In this document: positions 16,688-27,735 of the stretch, piece after piece | How positions within the stretch are numbered: the stretch's first letter is position 1 | Layout: each line of letters starts with the position of its first letter | Assembly (NCBI RefSeq): GCF_003217325.1 | Contig: NZ_QJTI01000015.1 | Coordinates: forward strand, 1 to 64,000 | Length of the DNA: 64,000 bases | Source of the DNA: Rhodopseudomonas faecalis | GTDB taxonomy: Bacteria > Pseudomonadota > Alphaproteobacteria > Rhizobiales > Xanthobacteraceae | Direction: 5' to 3' | Program-made: the position numbers and the translations under genes | The notes under the pieces: model-generated | The model's input: only the letters and a program-made list of their open reading frames with translations | What the model was told of the DNA's origin: nothing | Database searches by the model: none

Positions 16688-17671
16688 ATGTCGCTGCGGA
16701 TGAAGGCCTTTGCCGAACTGACGGAACGTGAAATTCTCGCCGTTGCAATCGCTGGTGAGGAAGAAGACAGCCGGATTTATCTGGCCTTCGCCGAAGATCT
16801 CGCGGAACGCTACCCAGACTCCGCCCGGCTGTTCACCGAGATGGCCGAGCAGGAGAAGAATCACCGCCACATGCTGCTACAGCTTTACGAGGATCGGTTC
16901 GGCCCCAATCTGCCGCCAATCCGTCGTGAAGACGTCAAGGGTTTTATCCGCCGTCGGCCGATCTGGATGACCCGCAATCTGCCGCTCGATCGAATCCGCA
17001 AGGAGGCGGAAACGATGGAGTTCGAGGCGCACCGCTTCTACACGCGCGCCGCCGAGCGCTCCACCGATGTCGGCATCCGCAAATTGCTGACCGATCTCGC
17101 CGAGATCGAGAAACACCACGAGCACAACGCGGCAAAACTGTCCGACAAGATTTTGACCGCGGAAGTGCGCAGCGAGGAGGATCACACCCGTCGCCGCATG
17201 TTCGTGCTGCAATATGTGCAGCCGGGCCTCGCCGGCTTGATGGATGGTTCGGTCTCGACGCTGGCGCCGCTGTTTGCGGCGGCGTTCGCGACCCACAACA
17301 ATTGGCAGACGTTTCTGGTCGGTCTGGCGGCCTCGATCGGCGCCGGCATTTCGATGGGCTTTGCGGAAGCGCTGTCGGATGACGGCTCGCTCACCGGGCG
17401 CGGCTCGCCCTGGCTGCGCGGCACGATCTGCGGCCTGATGACCACGATCGGCGGCCTCGGCCACACCATCCCGTATCTGGTGCCCGATGCCTGGGCCAAT
17501 GCGTTCTGGATCGCCACCGCGATCGCCGGCCTGGTGGTGTTCCTGGAGCTGTGGGCGATCGCCTATATCCGCGCCAAATACATGGACACGCCGTTCTTGC
17601 AGGCCGTGTTCCAGATCGTGCTGGGCGGCGTGGTGGTGCTGGCGGCCGGCATCTTGATCGGCGGCGCTTAG
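16688..17671 (+). CDS. mbfA: membrane-bound ferritin / iron exporter MbfA (rubrerythrin-VIT1 fusion)
   Basis: 327 residues in two modules. About 1-165 is a ferritin-like four-helix domain with metal-ligand patterns [35 protein letters not shown] and [12 protein letters not shown]. About 170-327 is a VIT1/CCC1-like membrane domain ([39 protein letters not shown], three further helices). In Bradyrhizobium this fusion exports iron and protects from iron and peroxide stress, and is repressed by Irr. The Irr palindrome sits right on the promoter here. The start may be ATG 16688 or, by family alignment (MKxFAxLTERE), ATG 16700. Monocistronic; a GC-rich hairpin follows. Confidence 0.92.
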   Translation: MSLRMKAFAELTEREILAVAIAGEEEDSRIYLAFAEDLAERYPDSARLFTEMAEQEKNHRHMLLQLYEDRFGPNLPPIRREDVKGFIRRRPIWMTRNLPLDRIRKEAETMEFEAHRFYTRAAERSTDVGIRKLLTDLAEIEKHHEHNAAKLSDKILTAEVRSEEDHTRRRMFVLQYVQPGLAGLMDGSVSTLAPLFAAAFATHNNWQTFLVGLAASIGAGISMGFAEALSDDGSLTGRGSPWLRGTICGLMTTIGGLGHTIPYLVPDAWANAFWIATAIAGLVVFLELWAIAYIRAKYMDTPFLQAVFQIVLGGVVVLAAGILIGGA

Positions 17672-17674
17672 CGC

Positions 17675-17695
17675 CCCCGGCGCGGCGCGCCGGGG
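17675..17695. terminator. GC-rich hairpin between convergent mbfA and DMT transporter genes
   Basis: CCCCGGCGC (17675-17683)/GCGCCGGGG (17687-17695) with a 3-base loop, 4 bases after the mbfA stop and 15 before the end of the convergent gene. No long T-run, so its strength as a terminator is uncertain. Confidence 0.5.
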
Positions 17696-17710
17696 TGTTA
17701 TCGTTGTCGA

Positions 17711-18640
17711 CTAGCTGGTCTTCGGCTGGCGCGCGGCGACATAGACCCCGGCCAGCACCAGCGCATAGCCATAGGCGTGGAACAGCTGCGGCCGCTCGCC
17801 CAGGAACACGATCGCCATCGCCGAACCGAACACCGGGATCAGGTGAAAGAACGGCGCGGCGCGATTGGCGCCGATCAGCCGCACGCCGCGATTGTAGCAG
17901 AGATAGGCCAGGATCGACGGGAAGATCGCCACATAGGCCAGCGAGGCCGCGTTGGCGAAGTCGACCGCCGCCACCGGCCGCACCATCAGTTCCCAGACCA
18001 GCGGCGGAAACAGAAACAGCGCGCCGCAGCCGAACGTGAAGGCCAGGAACGACAGGCCGTGAATCGCCGGCCGCCGTTGCGTCAGTGCCGAATACAGGCC
18101 GAAGATCGCCAGCGCGGTGATGAAGATGATGTCGCCGCGATTGAGTTCGATTTTGGCGAGCTGGGTGAGGTCGCCGCGCAGCAGGATCACAAACACCCCG
18201 GCCATTGACACCAGAATGCCGAGCGCCTGCGTCAGTGTCAGCCGCACGCCGAGAATGATCAGCGACCACAGCGCCACGAACAGCGGCGCGGTCGATTGCA
18301 GCAGCAGGATGTTGAGCGCGGTGGTCGATTCCAGCGCGGTGTATTGCAGCGTGTTGAAGATCGAGATGCCGCTGATCGAGATCGCCAGCATCAATGGCAG
18401 CCGGCGGCGGATTTCGTGCCAGTCCTGGCGCAGATGGCGCCAGGCGAACGGCAGCACGATCAGAAACGCGCAGCTCCAGCGCAGGATCGACAGCGTCACT
18501 GGCGGAAAATGGCCAGCAGCGAGCCGGCCGACAATGGCGTTGCCGGCCCAGAACAGCGAGGTCAGGCTGAGCAGCAGATAAGGCTGGTCGGAGACCCAGC
18601 CGAAGCGGTGTGGATGAGAAGAAGGCGGCGCAGTCGTCAT
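17711..18640 (-). CDS. DMT-superfamily (EamA) transporter
   Basis: 309 residues with about ten hydrophobic helices arranged as two EamA repeats: LLLSLTSLFWAGNAIVGRLAAG starts repeat one, and IIFITALAIFGLYSALTQRRP starts repeat two. SILAYLCYNRGVRLIGANRAAPFFHLIPVFGSAMAIVFLGE is the typical end of the second repeat. These proteins mostly export amino acids or other metabolites; substrate unknown. Initiates about 130 bases downstream of ybaK on the same strand, so it may be co-transcribed with the aldo/keto reductase and ybaK. Confidence 0.88.
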   Translation of the reverse strand: MTTAPPSSHPHRFGWVSDQPYLLLSLTSLFWAGNAIVGRLAAGHFPPVTLSILRWSCAFLIVLPFAWRHLRQDWHEIRRRLPLMLAISISGISIFNTLQYTALESTTALNILLLQSTAPLFVALWSLIILGVRLTLTQALGILVSMAGVFVILLRGDLTQLAKIELNRGDIIFITALAIFGLYSALTQRRPAIHGLSFLAFTFGCGALFLFPPLVWELMVRPVAAVDFANAASLAYVAIFPSILAYLCYNRGVRLIGANRAAPFFHLIPVFGSAMAIVFLGERPQLFHAYGYALVLAGVYVAARQPKTS

Positions 18641-18771
18641 TCAAAGCCCGATCCAGGGCGCGGCCGTGCCTGCGGTTGCCTGCATGATGTGAGCGTCGCT
18701 TCCCTGGTTGTCGTCAGCAATACGGATTTTTGCGCCGATCACAATCTCGGCTGTGCCGCAGCTGTGCAGAT

Positions 18772-19248
18772 TCAATCGGCGACCAGCGGCGTTGCCCGCG
18801 CGCCGATCGCTTGGCACAGCGCGTTTGGGTCGAGCCGGATCTGCAGCCCGCGCTGCCCGCCATTGAGATAGACCAGCGGTTCCGCAAGTGCGCTTTGTTC
18901 CACCGCGGTCGGCAGCTGCTTCTTCTGCCCGAACGGCGAGATGCCGCCAACGTGATAGCCGGTCAGCCGCTCGGCATCGGCCGGCTTCATCATCTTGGCG
19001 CTCTTGCCGCCAAAGGCACCGGCCAGCTTCTTCATGCTCACTTCGCGGTCGGAGGGCACCACCACGCACACCGGCTTGCCATCGACCTCGGCCATCAGCG
19101 TCTTCAGCACACAGCTCGCCGGCACGCCGAGCGCTGCGGCCGCCTGCAGCCCGATCGAGTCGGCATTGGGGTCGTAGTCGTAGTGATGCAGCGTGAAGTC
19201 GATCTTGAGCTTGTCGAGCGCCTGGGTGGCGCGGGTGGTCTTGGACAT
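18772..19248 (-). CDS. ybaK: Cys-tRNA(Pro)/aminoacyl-tRNA deacylase YbaK
   Basis: 158 residues, YbaK/EbsC-type fold. It hydrolyses mischarged Cys-tRNA(Pro). The conserved catalytic-lysine region is VLKTLMAEVDGKPVCVVVPSDREVSMKKLAGAF. GYHVGGISPFGQKKQLPT is the second signature (GG-x-SP-G). Starts 6 bases after the stop of the aldo/keto reductase, so the two form an operon. The gene ends before the DMT transporter on the same strand. Confidence 0.93.
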   Translation of the reverse strand: MSKTTRATQALDKLKIDFTLHHYDYDPNADSIGLQAAAALGVPASCVLKTLMAEVDGKPVCVVVPSDREVSMKKLAGAFGGKSAKMMKPADAERLTGYHVGGISPFGQKKQLPTAVEQSALAEPLVYLNGGQRGLQIRLDPNALCQAIGARATPLVAD

Positions 19249-19254
19249 TGCGGC

Positions 19255-20076
19255 TCATTCATCCCATTGCGGCGCGAACGGCGGATTGACGAAGCGCTGG
19301 TCTTTCGGCAGCCGGGCGATCGCGGCGCGGTCATCGTCATCAAGCTTGAGATCGAGCGCGACGAGATTGCTGCGCTGGCTGGCGGGACTGCCTGATTTCG
19401 GAATCGCCAGCACGTTATCCTGTTGCAGCAACCACGCCAGCGCCACCTGCGATGGCGTGGCGCCATGCTTGTCGGCGATCGCCTGGAGCTGCGGATAAGA
19501 GGCGAGGCGGCCCTGTGCCAGCGGCGCATAGGCCACGATCGGAATGCCATGGCGCTGCGCATAGTCGCACAGCCGGCTTTGGCCGAGCAGCACGTGATAT
19601 TCGATTTGGTTGCAGGCAATCGGCGCCTGCAGTTGCTCAACCGCCTGCTTGAGCAAAGCCACCGGAAAATTGCACACGCCGATCGCGCGGGCGCCGCCTT
19701 GCTCCTTGATGCTCAGCAGCGTGCGTAGCGCGGCGGCAAGGTCCATGTCCGGTGCCGGCCAATGGATCAGATAAAAATCGACATAATCCGTCTTCAGCTT
19801 GGCGAGGCTGGCGTCAAACGCGCGGCGGATCGCATCGGGCGCCAGATTCTGCCACCACACTTTGGTGGTGATGTGAATCTGGTCGCGCGCAATGCCGGAG
19901 CTTGCCACCGCATCGCCGACCGCGTCCTCATTGGCATACATTTCCGCGGTGTCGATGTGGCGATAGCCGAGCGCCAGCGCGCTTTCGACCGCGGCGCGGC
20001 ATGGTTCGCCTTGCAGCCGGAACGTGCCAAGCCCAAGCTTAGGAACCTGCAGTCCCTGGATAGTGATTCGATCCAT
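19255..20076 (-). CDS. aldo/keto reductase (2,5-diketo-D-gluconate reductase type)
   Basis: 273 residues, (alpha/beta)8 barrel using NADPH to reduce aldehydes and ketones. The catalytic tetrad is visible: Asp and Tyr in HIDTAEMYANE, Lys in TTKVWW and His in LIHWP. The cofactor-binding end has AIPKSGSPASQRSN. The ATG at 20076 (MDRITIQG) follows GGGAAC and fits the family length; an ATG at 20088 is possible. First gene of the leftward unit with ybaK, divergent from the phosphorylase operon. Substrate unknown. Confidence 0.9.
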   Translation of the reverse strand: MDRITIQGLQVPKLGLGTFRLQGEPCRAAVESALALGYRHIDTAEMYANEDAVGDAVASSGIARDQIHITTKVWWQNLAPDAIRRAFDASLAKLKTDYVDFYLIHWPAPDMDLAAALRTLLSIKEQGGARAIGVCNFPVALLKQAVEQLQAPIACNQIEYHVLLGQSRLCDYAQRHGIPIVAYAPLAQGRLASYPQLQAIADKHGATPSQVALAWLLQQDNVLAIPKSGSPASQRSNLVALDLKLDDDDRAAIARLPKDQRFVNPPFAPQWDE

Positions 20077-20212
20077 GTCAGTTCCCATGCGCGCGGGGTG
20101 TCGGATGTGATCGTCAGACAAGCAAGCCGTGCCGGGGGCGGTCAAGAGCACAGCGCCACTTCGCTGACTTCCGCAACAGCCCAGCCGTCGCGACCATTGG
20201 TCCGGACACAAC

Positions 20213-20226
20213 CTGACCTGGATCAA
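20213..20226 (+). promoter_or_regulatory. FixK/FNR-type box (one mismatch) before the phosphorylase operon
   Basis: CTGA-CCTGGA-TCAA differs from TTGA-N6-TCAA at one base. Its centre (20219.5) would place a class II start near 20261, 21 bases before the ATG. It lies between divergent genes, so the aldo/keto reductase could also respond. Confidence 0.65.
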
Positions 20227-20281
20227 TTGCGGGCTGGACGAAGCGGGCCATCCTCAACCACCTGCACTGTTCTGGCTTGTC

Positions 20282-21826
20282 ATGATGTCTCCTGTTGATG
20301 CTTCCCGGCCACAACTCACGATCCGTCAGATCCGCCTCGACACTGGCCGCGAGAACGTCGCGGTGATTTCGCGGCGCTCGCGCGCGCTGCGTCCGGAAGT
20401 GTTCAGCGGTTTCAGCCGTGTCGAGATCAGGCGCGGCACCAAATCGCTGCTGGCCACGCTGCTGATTTCCGACGATGACGCCTTGATCGGCCCCGATGAT
20501 CTCGGCCTCGCCGAGCCGTCGTTCCGCCGGTTCGGTGAGCCGGTCGGAACCGCGGTGACGGTGTCGCCGGCGCCGCCGCCCGCCAGCCTCGATGCGGTGC
20601 GCGGCAAGATTCAGGGACGCACGCTGGCCGCCGACGAGATCAAGGCGATCGTCAACGATCTGGCGCGCTATCGCTATTCCGACATGGAGATCGCCGCGTT
20701 CCTGATCGGCTGCGCGCGCTTCATGACGTCCGATGAATTGCTGGCGCTGGTGGCGGCGATGGCCTCGGTCGGCACCCAGCTGCGCTGGGACCGGCCGGTG
20801 GTGGTCGATAAGCACTGCATCGGCGGCATTCCGGGCAATCGCACCTCGATGGTGCTGGTGCCGATCGTTGCCGCCCACGGCCTGACGATTCCGAAAACCT
20901 CCTCGCGCGCCATCACATCGCCAGCCGGCACCGCCGACACAATGGAAGTGCTGGCGCGGGTCGATGTCGGCGTCGCCGAGATGAAGGAGATCGTCGCGGC
21001 CTGCAATGGCTGCATGATCTGGGGCGGCCACGTCAATCTGTCGCCGGCCGACGATATTCTGATCTCGGTGGAACGGCCGCTCTGCCTCGACACCCGCGAG
21101 CAGATGGTGGCTTCGATCATGTCGAAGAAGCTCGCCGCCGGTTCCACGCATCTATTGGTCGATCTGCCGGTCGGCCCGTCCGCCAAGGTCACCGGCGCCA
21201 CCGATGCGATGCGGCTGCGCAAGCTGTTCGAATTCGTCGGCGATCACTATGGCATCGCGGTCGAAACCATCACCACCGACGGCCGTCAGCCGATCGGCAA
21301 TGGCATCGGCCCGGTGCTGGAAGCGCAGGACGTGATGGCCGTGCTCGGCAATGATCCGAAGGCGCCACCTGATCTGCGCGAAAAATCGCTGCGGCTCGCG
21401 GGTCGTCTATTGGAATACGATCCGCAGCTGCGCGGTGGCTCGGGCTATGCCCGCGCCCGCGAATTGCTGGAAAGCGGCGCGGCGCTCAAGCAGATGCAGA
21501 AGATCATCGACAATCAGGGCCCCTCGACTTGCCGCAAGGATCTCGGCACGCTCACCGCCGATGTGGTGGCGCCGCGCGACGGCGTGGTCACCGCGATCGA
21601 TTGTCTGCAGCTCAACCGGCTGGCGCGCACCGCCGGCGCGCCGATCGACAAGGGCGCGGGCATCAAATTGTTCAAGAAGGTCGGCGACCGGGTCGAGGCC
21701 GGCGAGCCGCTGTATCGCATCTATGCGTTCGATCCGTCGGAGCGCGAATTGACGCTGGCCGCGGCGGAGGAAACCAGCGGCTACACCGTTGATGGTGAGC
21801 AGCCGTTCCGGGAGCAGGTGTTGTGA
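20282..21826 (+). CDS. thymidine phosphorylase family protein, AMP phosphorylase-like long form
   Basis: 514 residues, longer than classical DeoA (about 440). An extra N-terminal domain of about 85 residues, as in archaeal AMP phosphorylases, precedes the helical and phosphate-binding domains. Signatures: [15 protein letters not shown] (176-190), [18 protein letters not shown] (205-222), [16 protein letters not shown]. Related enzymes cleave nucleosides, or NMPs for AMP phosphorylase, with phosphate; NMP cleavage gives ribose-1,5-bisphosphate. Which substrate is used here is not provable from sequence. ATG at 20282 or 20285. It overlaps the PRPP synthetase gene by 4 bases (GTGA) and lies 56 bases after a FixK-like box. 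First gene of a three-gene operon. Confidence 0.85.
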   Translation: MMSPVDASRPQLTIRQIRLDTGRENVAVISRRSRALRPEVFSGFSRVEIRRGTKSLLATLLISDDDALIGPDDLGLAEPSFRRFGEPVGTAVTVSPAPPPASLDAVRGKIQGRTLAADEIKAIVNDLARYRYSDMEIAAFLIGCARFMTSDELLALVAAMASVGTQLRWDRPVVVDKHCIGGIPGNRTSMVLVPIVAAHGLTIPKTSSRAITSPAGTADTMEVLARVDVGVAEMKEIVAACNGCMIWGGHVNLSPADDILISVERPLCLDTREQMVASIMSKKLAAGSTHLLVDLPVGPSAKVTGATDAMRLRKLFEFVGDHYGIAVETITTDGRQPIGNGIGPVLEAQDVMAVLGNDPKAPPDLREKSLRLAGRLLEYDPQLRGGSGYARARELLESGAALKQMQKIIDNQGPSTCRKDLGTLTADVVAPRDGVVTAIDCLQLNRLARTAGAPIDKGAGIKLFKKVGDRVEAGEPLYRIYAFDPSERELTLAAAEETSGYTVDGEQPFREQVL

Positions 21827-22740
21827 GTGCGGTCCGGATCGTTGCACTGCCCGAGTCGAGCGAAGCGGCGCGGCGCTTGGCGGTGCGGCTCGGCGTGCCG
21901 ATCGACCTGATCGAGTTGCATCGTTTTCCTGATGGCGAATTGCGGGTCCGGGTCGGCGACGTCGCGCCGACCATGCTGATCTATGCCTCGCTCGACCGCC
22001 CCAATGACAAGCTGATCGCGCTGCTATTTGCCTGCGAGGCGCTGCGCCGCGGCGGCGCCCAGCGCATCGTGCTGATCGCGCCCTATCTGTGCTACATGCG
22101 CCAGGACACGGCGTTCCGGCCGGGCGAGGCGATCAGCCAGCGCGTGATCGGGCAGTTGCTGGGCAGGGCGGTTGATCGGGTGATCACCGTTGATGCGCAT
22201 CTGCACCGCACCCCGGAGATCAGCGCGGTGTTCGCCGATATCGAGGCGGAAAACCTGTCCGCCGCGCCGGCGATGGCGGCGGCGCTGTCGGGCTCGCTGG
22301 CTGCCGACACCATCGTGGTCGGCCCGGACGCCGAGTCGCTGCCCTGGGTCAGCAATCTGGCCAGCCGGCTTGGCTGTGATTGTGCGGTCGCAACCAAGAC
22401 CAGGCGCGATGATCGCACGGTCGAGGTCGGCTTTGCCGATCCGACGCAATTCGTGCTGCGCCCGGTGCTGCTGGTCGATGACATCGTGTCCTCGGGTGGA
22501 ACGCTGATCGCCTGCGCCAAGGCGCTGCGCGCCGCTGGCGCGACTTATATCGATGCGGTGATCACCCACGCGCTGTTTCCGCTCGGCATGCTGCAAGCCT
22601 TCAGTTCTGCCGGCATCCGCACCATGCGGTCCACCGACAGTGTCGCGCATCCCACCAATGCGATCGCGCTCGATGCGCTGTTCGCCGAGGCGCTGCACAA
22701 CGAACTTGTCTCGCCGCTTGCTTCAGGTGCATCCCGATGA
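21823..22740 (+). CDS. ribose-phosphate pyrophosphokinase homologue
   Basis: 305 residues, divergent member of the PRPP synthetase family, which makes PRPP from ribose-5-phosphate and ATP. PRPP-binding loop [13 protein letters not shown] at 215-227. ATP-side [13 protein letters not shown] (86-98) replaces the usual PYFGYARQDRK. The catalytic flexible loop appears as [12 protein letters not shown] (191-202). [11 protein letters not shown] replaces the canonical DLHxxQIQGFF. It is probably not the housekeeping Prs but an accessory form. GTG start within the GTGA overlap with the preceding gene; the end overlaps the next gene by ATGA. Confidence 0.85.
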   Translation: MSAVRIVALPESSEAARRLAVRLGVPIDLIELHRFPDGELRVRVGDVAPTMLIYASLDRPNDKLIALLFACEALRRGGAQRIVLIAPYLCYMRQDTAFRPGEAISQRVIGQLLGRAVDRVITVDAHLHRTPEISAVFADIEAENLSAAPAMAAALSGSLAADTIVVGPDAESLPWVSNLASRLGCDCAVATKTRRDDRTVEVGFADPTQFVLRPVLLVDDIVSSGGTLIACAKALRAAGATYIDAVITHALFPLGMLQAFSSAGIRTMRSTDSVAHPTNAIALDALFAEALHNELVSPLASGASR

Positions 22741-24341
22741 GCGTCAGCCTGCAATTCTGCGGAGCCACCCACACCGTCACCGGCTCCTGCTATCTGTTCA
22801 AGACCGCCAAGGGCAGTTTTCTGGTCGATTGCGGGCTGTATCAGGGGCCCAAAACCCTGAAGGCGCTGAACTACAGCGCGTTCCCGTTCCGGCCGGCCTC
22901 GCTCGACGCGGTGCTGCTGACCCACGCCCATATCGATCATTCCGGGCTGTTGCCGAAGCTGGTGCGCGACGGCTTTGACGGCACGATCTTCGCCACCCGC
23001 GGCACCCGCGATCTGTGTTCCTACATGCTGCCCGACGCCGGCAGCATTCAGGAATCCGAAGTGCTGGCGCTGAACCGCCGCAACGCCGCACGCGGCCGCG
23101 ATGCGGTCGAGCCGATCTACACCAAGACCGACGCGGTGGTGACGCTCGATTCATTTCGGCCGGTCGATTACGAAAGCTGGATCGAGGTCATTCCCGGCGT
23201 GCGCGCCCGCTATTGGAACGCCGGCCATCTGCTCGGCTCGGCGTCGATCGAGATCGAATTCGCCGGCGAGGGCAAGGATGGCGCGCCGCTGCGCGTGCTG
23301 GCGTCCGGCGATCTTGGCCCCGATGCCAAGCTGCTGCAGCCCGATCCGGAAGCGCCGACCGGCTTCGACTACGTGATCTGCGAATCCACCTATGGCGACA
23401 CCGACCGGCCGGCGACCACGCCGGAGCAGCGCCGCGCGCGGCTGGCCGGCGAGGTGCGCGAAGCAGCGGCGCAGCAGGGCGCGCTGCTGATCCCGGCCTT
23501 TGCGGTCGAGCGCACCCAGGAGCTGATCGTCGATCTGATCCAGCTGATGGAGCGCGGCGAGGTGCCGAAGGCGCCGGTGTTCCTCGATTCTCCGCTGGCA
23601 ATCCGGGCGACCGAAGTGTTCCGCCGCCACGCCGCCGATCTCGATGGCGGCGTCGATGTCGAGCGGCTGCTCAATTCGCCGCAGCTGCGCTTCACCGAGA
23701 CGGTTGACGAGAGCAAGTCGATCGCCCGGCTGAACGGCTTTCACATCATCATCGCCGCCAGCGGCATGTGCGACGCCGGCCGCATCCGTCATCATCTGAA
23801 GCGCTGGCTGTGCCGGCGGCACGGCACCGTGCTGCTGGTCGGCTATCAGGCCCATGGCACGCTCGGCCGCTTTCTGGAAGAGGGCGCCAAGGCGGTGCGC
23901 ATCCAGGGCGAGGAGATCAAGGTCGCGGCGCGAATCCGCTGGATCGATGATTACTCCGGTCACGCCGATGGCCCGGAGCTGGCGCGCTGGCTTAGCGCGC
24001 GCCGCCCGATCAGCCGCGGCGTGTTTCTGACCCATGGCGAAGAAGCGGCGATTGCGGGCATGGTGGCGCGGCTCGCCGATGGCGTGGTGCCGGCCGCCAA
24101 ACTGTTCACGCCGGTGCTGGACGAGCTGTTTGAGCTGACCACGCCGGAGCCCGCGGTGCTCGATGGCGGCCATCGCCGCCGGCTGGAGCCGCAGGCGGTG
24201 GTCGAGCTCGATTGGCACAACGACATGTCCAGGCTGATGCTCGACATCAGCGAGCGGATCGATGCCGCCGCCGACGACCGCGCCCGCAGCGTGATCATCC
24301 GCCGGCTGCGCCGTGCGCTGGAGGCTGAAGCCGGCAACTGA
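22737..24341 (+). CDS. metallo-beta-lactamase / beta-CASP ribonuclease-like protein
   Basis: 534 residues. Metallo-beta-lactamase domain with HAHIDH at 63-68, NAGHLLGSASIEIEF and the ASGDLG aspartate. The beta-CASP insert is seen in ICESTYGDTD, PAFAVERTQELI and IIAASGMCDAGRIRHHLKRWL, and the closing histidine motif in DYSGHADG. This matches the YSH1/CPSF-like RNA exo/endonuclease group, with all metal ligands intact. Cytoplasmic. A C-terminal extension of about 80 residues (from ELTTPEP) is unlike the core. Translationally coupled to the PRPP synthetase homologue (ATGA). RNA as substrate is inferred from the family. Confidence 0.88.
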   Translation: MSVSLQFCGATHTVTGSCYLFKTAKGSFLVDCGLYQGPKTLKALNYSAFPFRPASLDAVLLTHAHIDHSGLLPKLVRDGFDGTIFATRGTRDLCSYMLPDAGSIQESEVLALNRRNAARGRDAVEPIYTKTDAVVTLDSFRPVDYESWIEVIPGVRARYWNAGHLLGSASIEIEFAGEGKDGAPLRVLASGDLGPDAKLLQPDPEAPTGFDYVICESTYGDTDRPATTPEQRRARLAGEVREAAAQQGALLIPAFAVERTQELIVDLIQLMERGEVPKAPVFLDSPLAIRATEVFRRHAADLDGGVDVERLLNSPQLRFTETVDESKSIARLNGFHIIIAASGMCDAGRIRHHLKRWLCRRHGTVLLVGYQAHGTLGRFLEEGAKAVRIQGEEIKVAARIRWIDDYSGHADGPELARWLSARRPISRGVFLTHGEEAAIAGMVARLADGVVPAAKLFTPVLDELFELTTPEPAVLDGGHRRRLEPQAVVELDWHNDMSRLMLDISERIDAAADDRARSVIIRRLRRALEAEAGN

Positions 24342-24710
24342 CCAACAGCGCGCGGCGGGTTTGCCGTGAGCCACAATGCCGCGCCGGCTCGCGCTGTCGG
24401 TGCAGAATCGCGCGCGCTCGCGTCACCGCGGCCGCGCTGCGGCTGCTGTTTTCCCCGGAAGATGCGGCGGGCCGCGCTGGCGACGCCTGTTTTTTCGGCG
24501 GATATCAATGATTTGCCGCAGCCCAACCGGGCGGTCGCCGGCCCTTGGCGCTTGCGTCGCCAAGCGTTGTCCAGTATCCGAAAGGGTGCCTCGCATGCGA
24601 GCGGCCACGGCCGTGGGTTGCCTGGGCGCGCGGGTACGATCAGGAAGCTCGAGTGAGCGCGCTTCCGTCCCGATCTGCCCTAACCGAAGAATTTCAGGGG
24701 TTTTCTCCAA
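24342..24710. other. intergenic region before purA (369 bases)
   Basis: No convincing open frame. It holds an inverted repeat CTTGGCG (24544-24550)/CGCCAAG (24558-24564) that could form a hairpin in the purA leader or end the upstream operon. The nearest ribosome-binding-like sequence is CAGGGG about 12-20 bases before the purA ATG. Nothing else identified. Confidence 0.4.
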
Positions 24711-26006
<1,296 letters not shown>

Positions 26007-26145
26007 GATGTTAAACCGCGACAGTTTCCGGCAGGATGACTTGCCGGAAATTGGCCGGTGCCCGGTTACGAGTTTGCACTTAAATCTGGTCGATATGGCC
26101 GATCATGCGTTGATCACCCAGGCGGGGCGGATATTTTGAGTCGAG

Positions 26146-27690
26146 ATGGCTGATTACTACCCGCTTATTGCCCGTGCGATTGCCGGACTGGACCCCAACG
26201 CGCCCGGCGAGGCTCGCCGCGCGCTCTATGAACGTGCCCGGACCGCGCTGATCGCGCAGCTCCGCAACGTGCAGCCTCCGCTGTCGGAATCCGAGATCAC
26301 CCGCGAACGGCTGGCGCTGGAAGAGGCGGTGCGCAAGGTCGAGGCCGAGGCCGCCCAGCGCGCCCGCGACGCCGCCCGCACCGAACAGAAGAATCGCGCT
26401 CGTCCCGGCGACGCCATGCGCCCCGGTGAGGCTCGCCCCGGCGACCCGCGTTCGGGCGAAGCCACCCGTCCTGGCCCCCGGATTCCCGGCCGCCCTGCCG
26501 AGGGTGGCCCGGCCGATGCGCCGGGCAGCGAATCAAAGCCGGACCAGCAGCCAGAGGGCTGGTCGCCCGAGCCGAAGCCGGGCGCTTCTGCCGATCCCGT
26601 TTCCCCGACCCGTCCCGAGCCGCCGCGCATGCCCGGCATGCCGCCGCGCAAGCCCGAACAGCCCGGCGCTTCGATGCGCGGCTTCCGCGATGTGGTGGCC
26701 GATGCCGACGATCTCGGCCGCGCCGCCGCCGAGGCCAATCGCGCCGCGCGCAAGACCTACGCCAATGTCGCTTCGCCCTCGCCGGAATTCGAACGGCTTG
26801 AGCCGAGCCTCGAGAACCGCACCGAAACCGAGCCGAGCTATGGCTATGGCGCTGAGCCGGACGACATGGCCCGCTATCAGCCGGGTGCACGGCCGCAGGC
26901 TGATCAGCCGCCGCCCTCCAAGCGGGTGCGGGGCCCGTTCCCGATCAAGGCGCTGATCGGCGGCGGCGTACTGCTGATGCTGATCGGCGGTGCGTTCCTG
27001 TGGGGACCTGCGCTCTACGATAGTGTGCGCGGCATGCTCAGCTCGCAGCCCGCCGTGGTCGAAGCCCCCAAGGACGCTTCGCCCTCGACCAGCCGTCCGA
27101 AGATCACCGACCGGGTCGGCCAGCCGTCGTCGATGGATCAGATCGCGGCGGTGGCGCAGCGCGTCGTGCTCTATGACGAGGACCCGTCCGATCCCAAGGG
27201 CAAGCAATATGTCGGGTCGGTGGTGTGGCGCACCGAGCCGATCAAGGGCGCAGGCGCCAAGCCCGGCGATATCGCCGTGCGCGCCGATCTCGAAATTCCG
27301 GAACGCCGTTTCAAGATGACGATGTCGTTCCGCCGCAATACCGACTCGTCGCTGCCGGCGAGCCATACCGTGGAACTGACCTTCATGCTGCCGCCGGACT
27401 TTTCGGCCGGCGGCGTCTCGAACGTTCCCGGCATCTTGATGAAGTCGAACGAACAGGCCCGCGGCACGCCGCTCGCTGGCCTCGCGGTCAAGGTCACCGA
27501 CGGCTTCTTCCTGGTCGGGCTGTCCAATGTGGAGAGCGACCGGGTGCGCAATCAGCAACTGCTGAAGGAGCGCTCCTGGTTCGATATTCCGCTGGTGTAC
27601 AGCAATCAGCGCCGCGCCATCATCGCGATCGAGAAGGGCTCGCCCGGCGAGCGCGCCTTCAACGATGCGTTCGCGGCCTGGGGCGGTTAG
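26146..27690 (+). CDS. conserved single-pass membrane protein of unknown function
   Basis: 514 residues. N-terminal helical part (ADYYPLIARAIAGLDPNAPGEARRALYERARTALIAQL, then ERLALEEAVRKVEAEAAQRARDA) of a type found in several alphaproteobacterial proteins. A Pro/Gly/Arg-rich disordered stretch (about 85-195) follows. One membrane helix at about 270-288 (IKALIGGGVLLMLIGGAFLWG) precedes a globular C-terminal domain (about 330-514). That domain has strands such as YVGSVVWRTEPI, HTVELTFMLPPDF and RRAIIAIEKGSPGERAFNDAF. The latter would be periplasmic if the N terminus is inside. Looks like a widespread rhizobial hypothetical protein downstream of purA; no function is known to me. Confidence 0.8.
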   Translation: MADYYPLIARAIAGLDPNAPGEARRALYERARTALIAQLRNVQPPLSESEITRERLALEEAVRKVEAEAAQRARDAARTEQKNRARPGDAMRPGEARPGDPRSGEATRPGPRIPGRPAEGGPADAPGSESKPDQQPEGWSPEPKPGASADPVSPTRPEPPRMPGMPPRKPEQPGASMRGFRDVVADADDLGRAAAEANRAARKTYANVASPSPEFERLEPSLENRTETEPSYGYGAEPDDMARYQPGARPQADQPPPSKRVRGPFPIKALIGGGVLLMLIGGAFLWGPALYDSVRGMLSSQPAVVEAPKDASPSTSRPKITDRVGQPSSMDQIAAVAQRVVLYDEDPSDPKGKQYVGSVVWRTEPIKGAGAKPGDIAVRADLEIPERRFKMTMSFRRNTDSSLPASHTVELTFMLPPDFSAGGVSNVPGILMKSNEQARGTPLAGLAVKVTDGFFLVGLSNVESDRVRNQQLLKERSWFDIPLVYSNQRRAIIAIEKGSPGERAFNDAFAAWGG

Positions 27691-27735
27691 TTCGCGCGCC
27701 TGATCGCGGATCTGTGACGCTGTCAGAAGCGGCGT

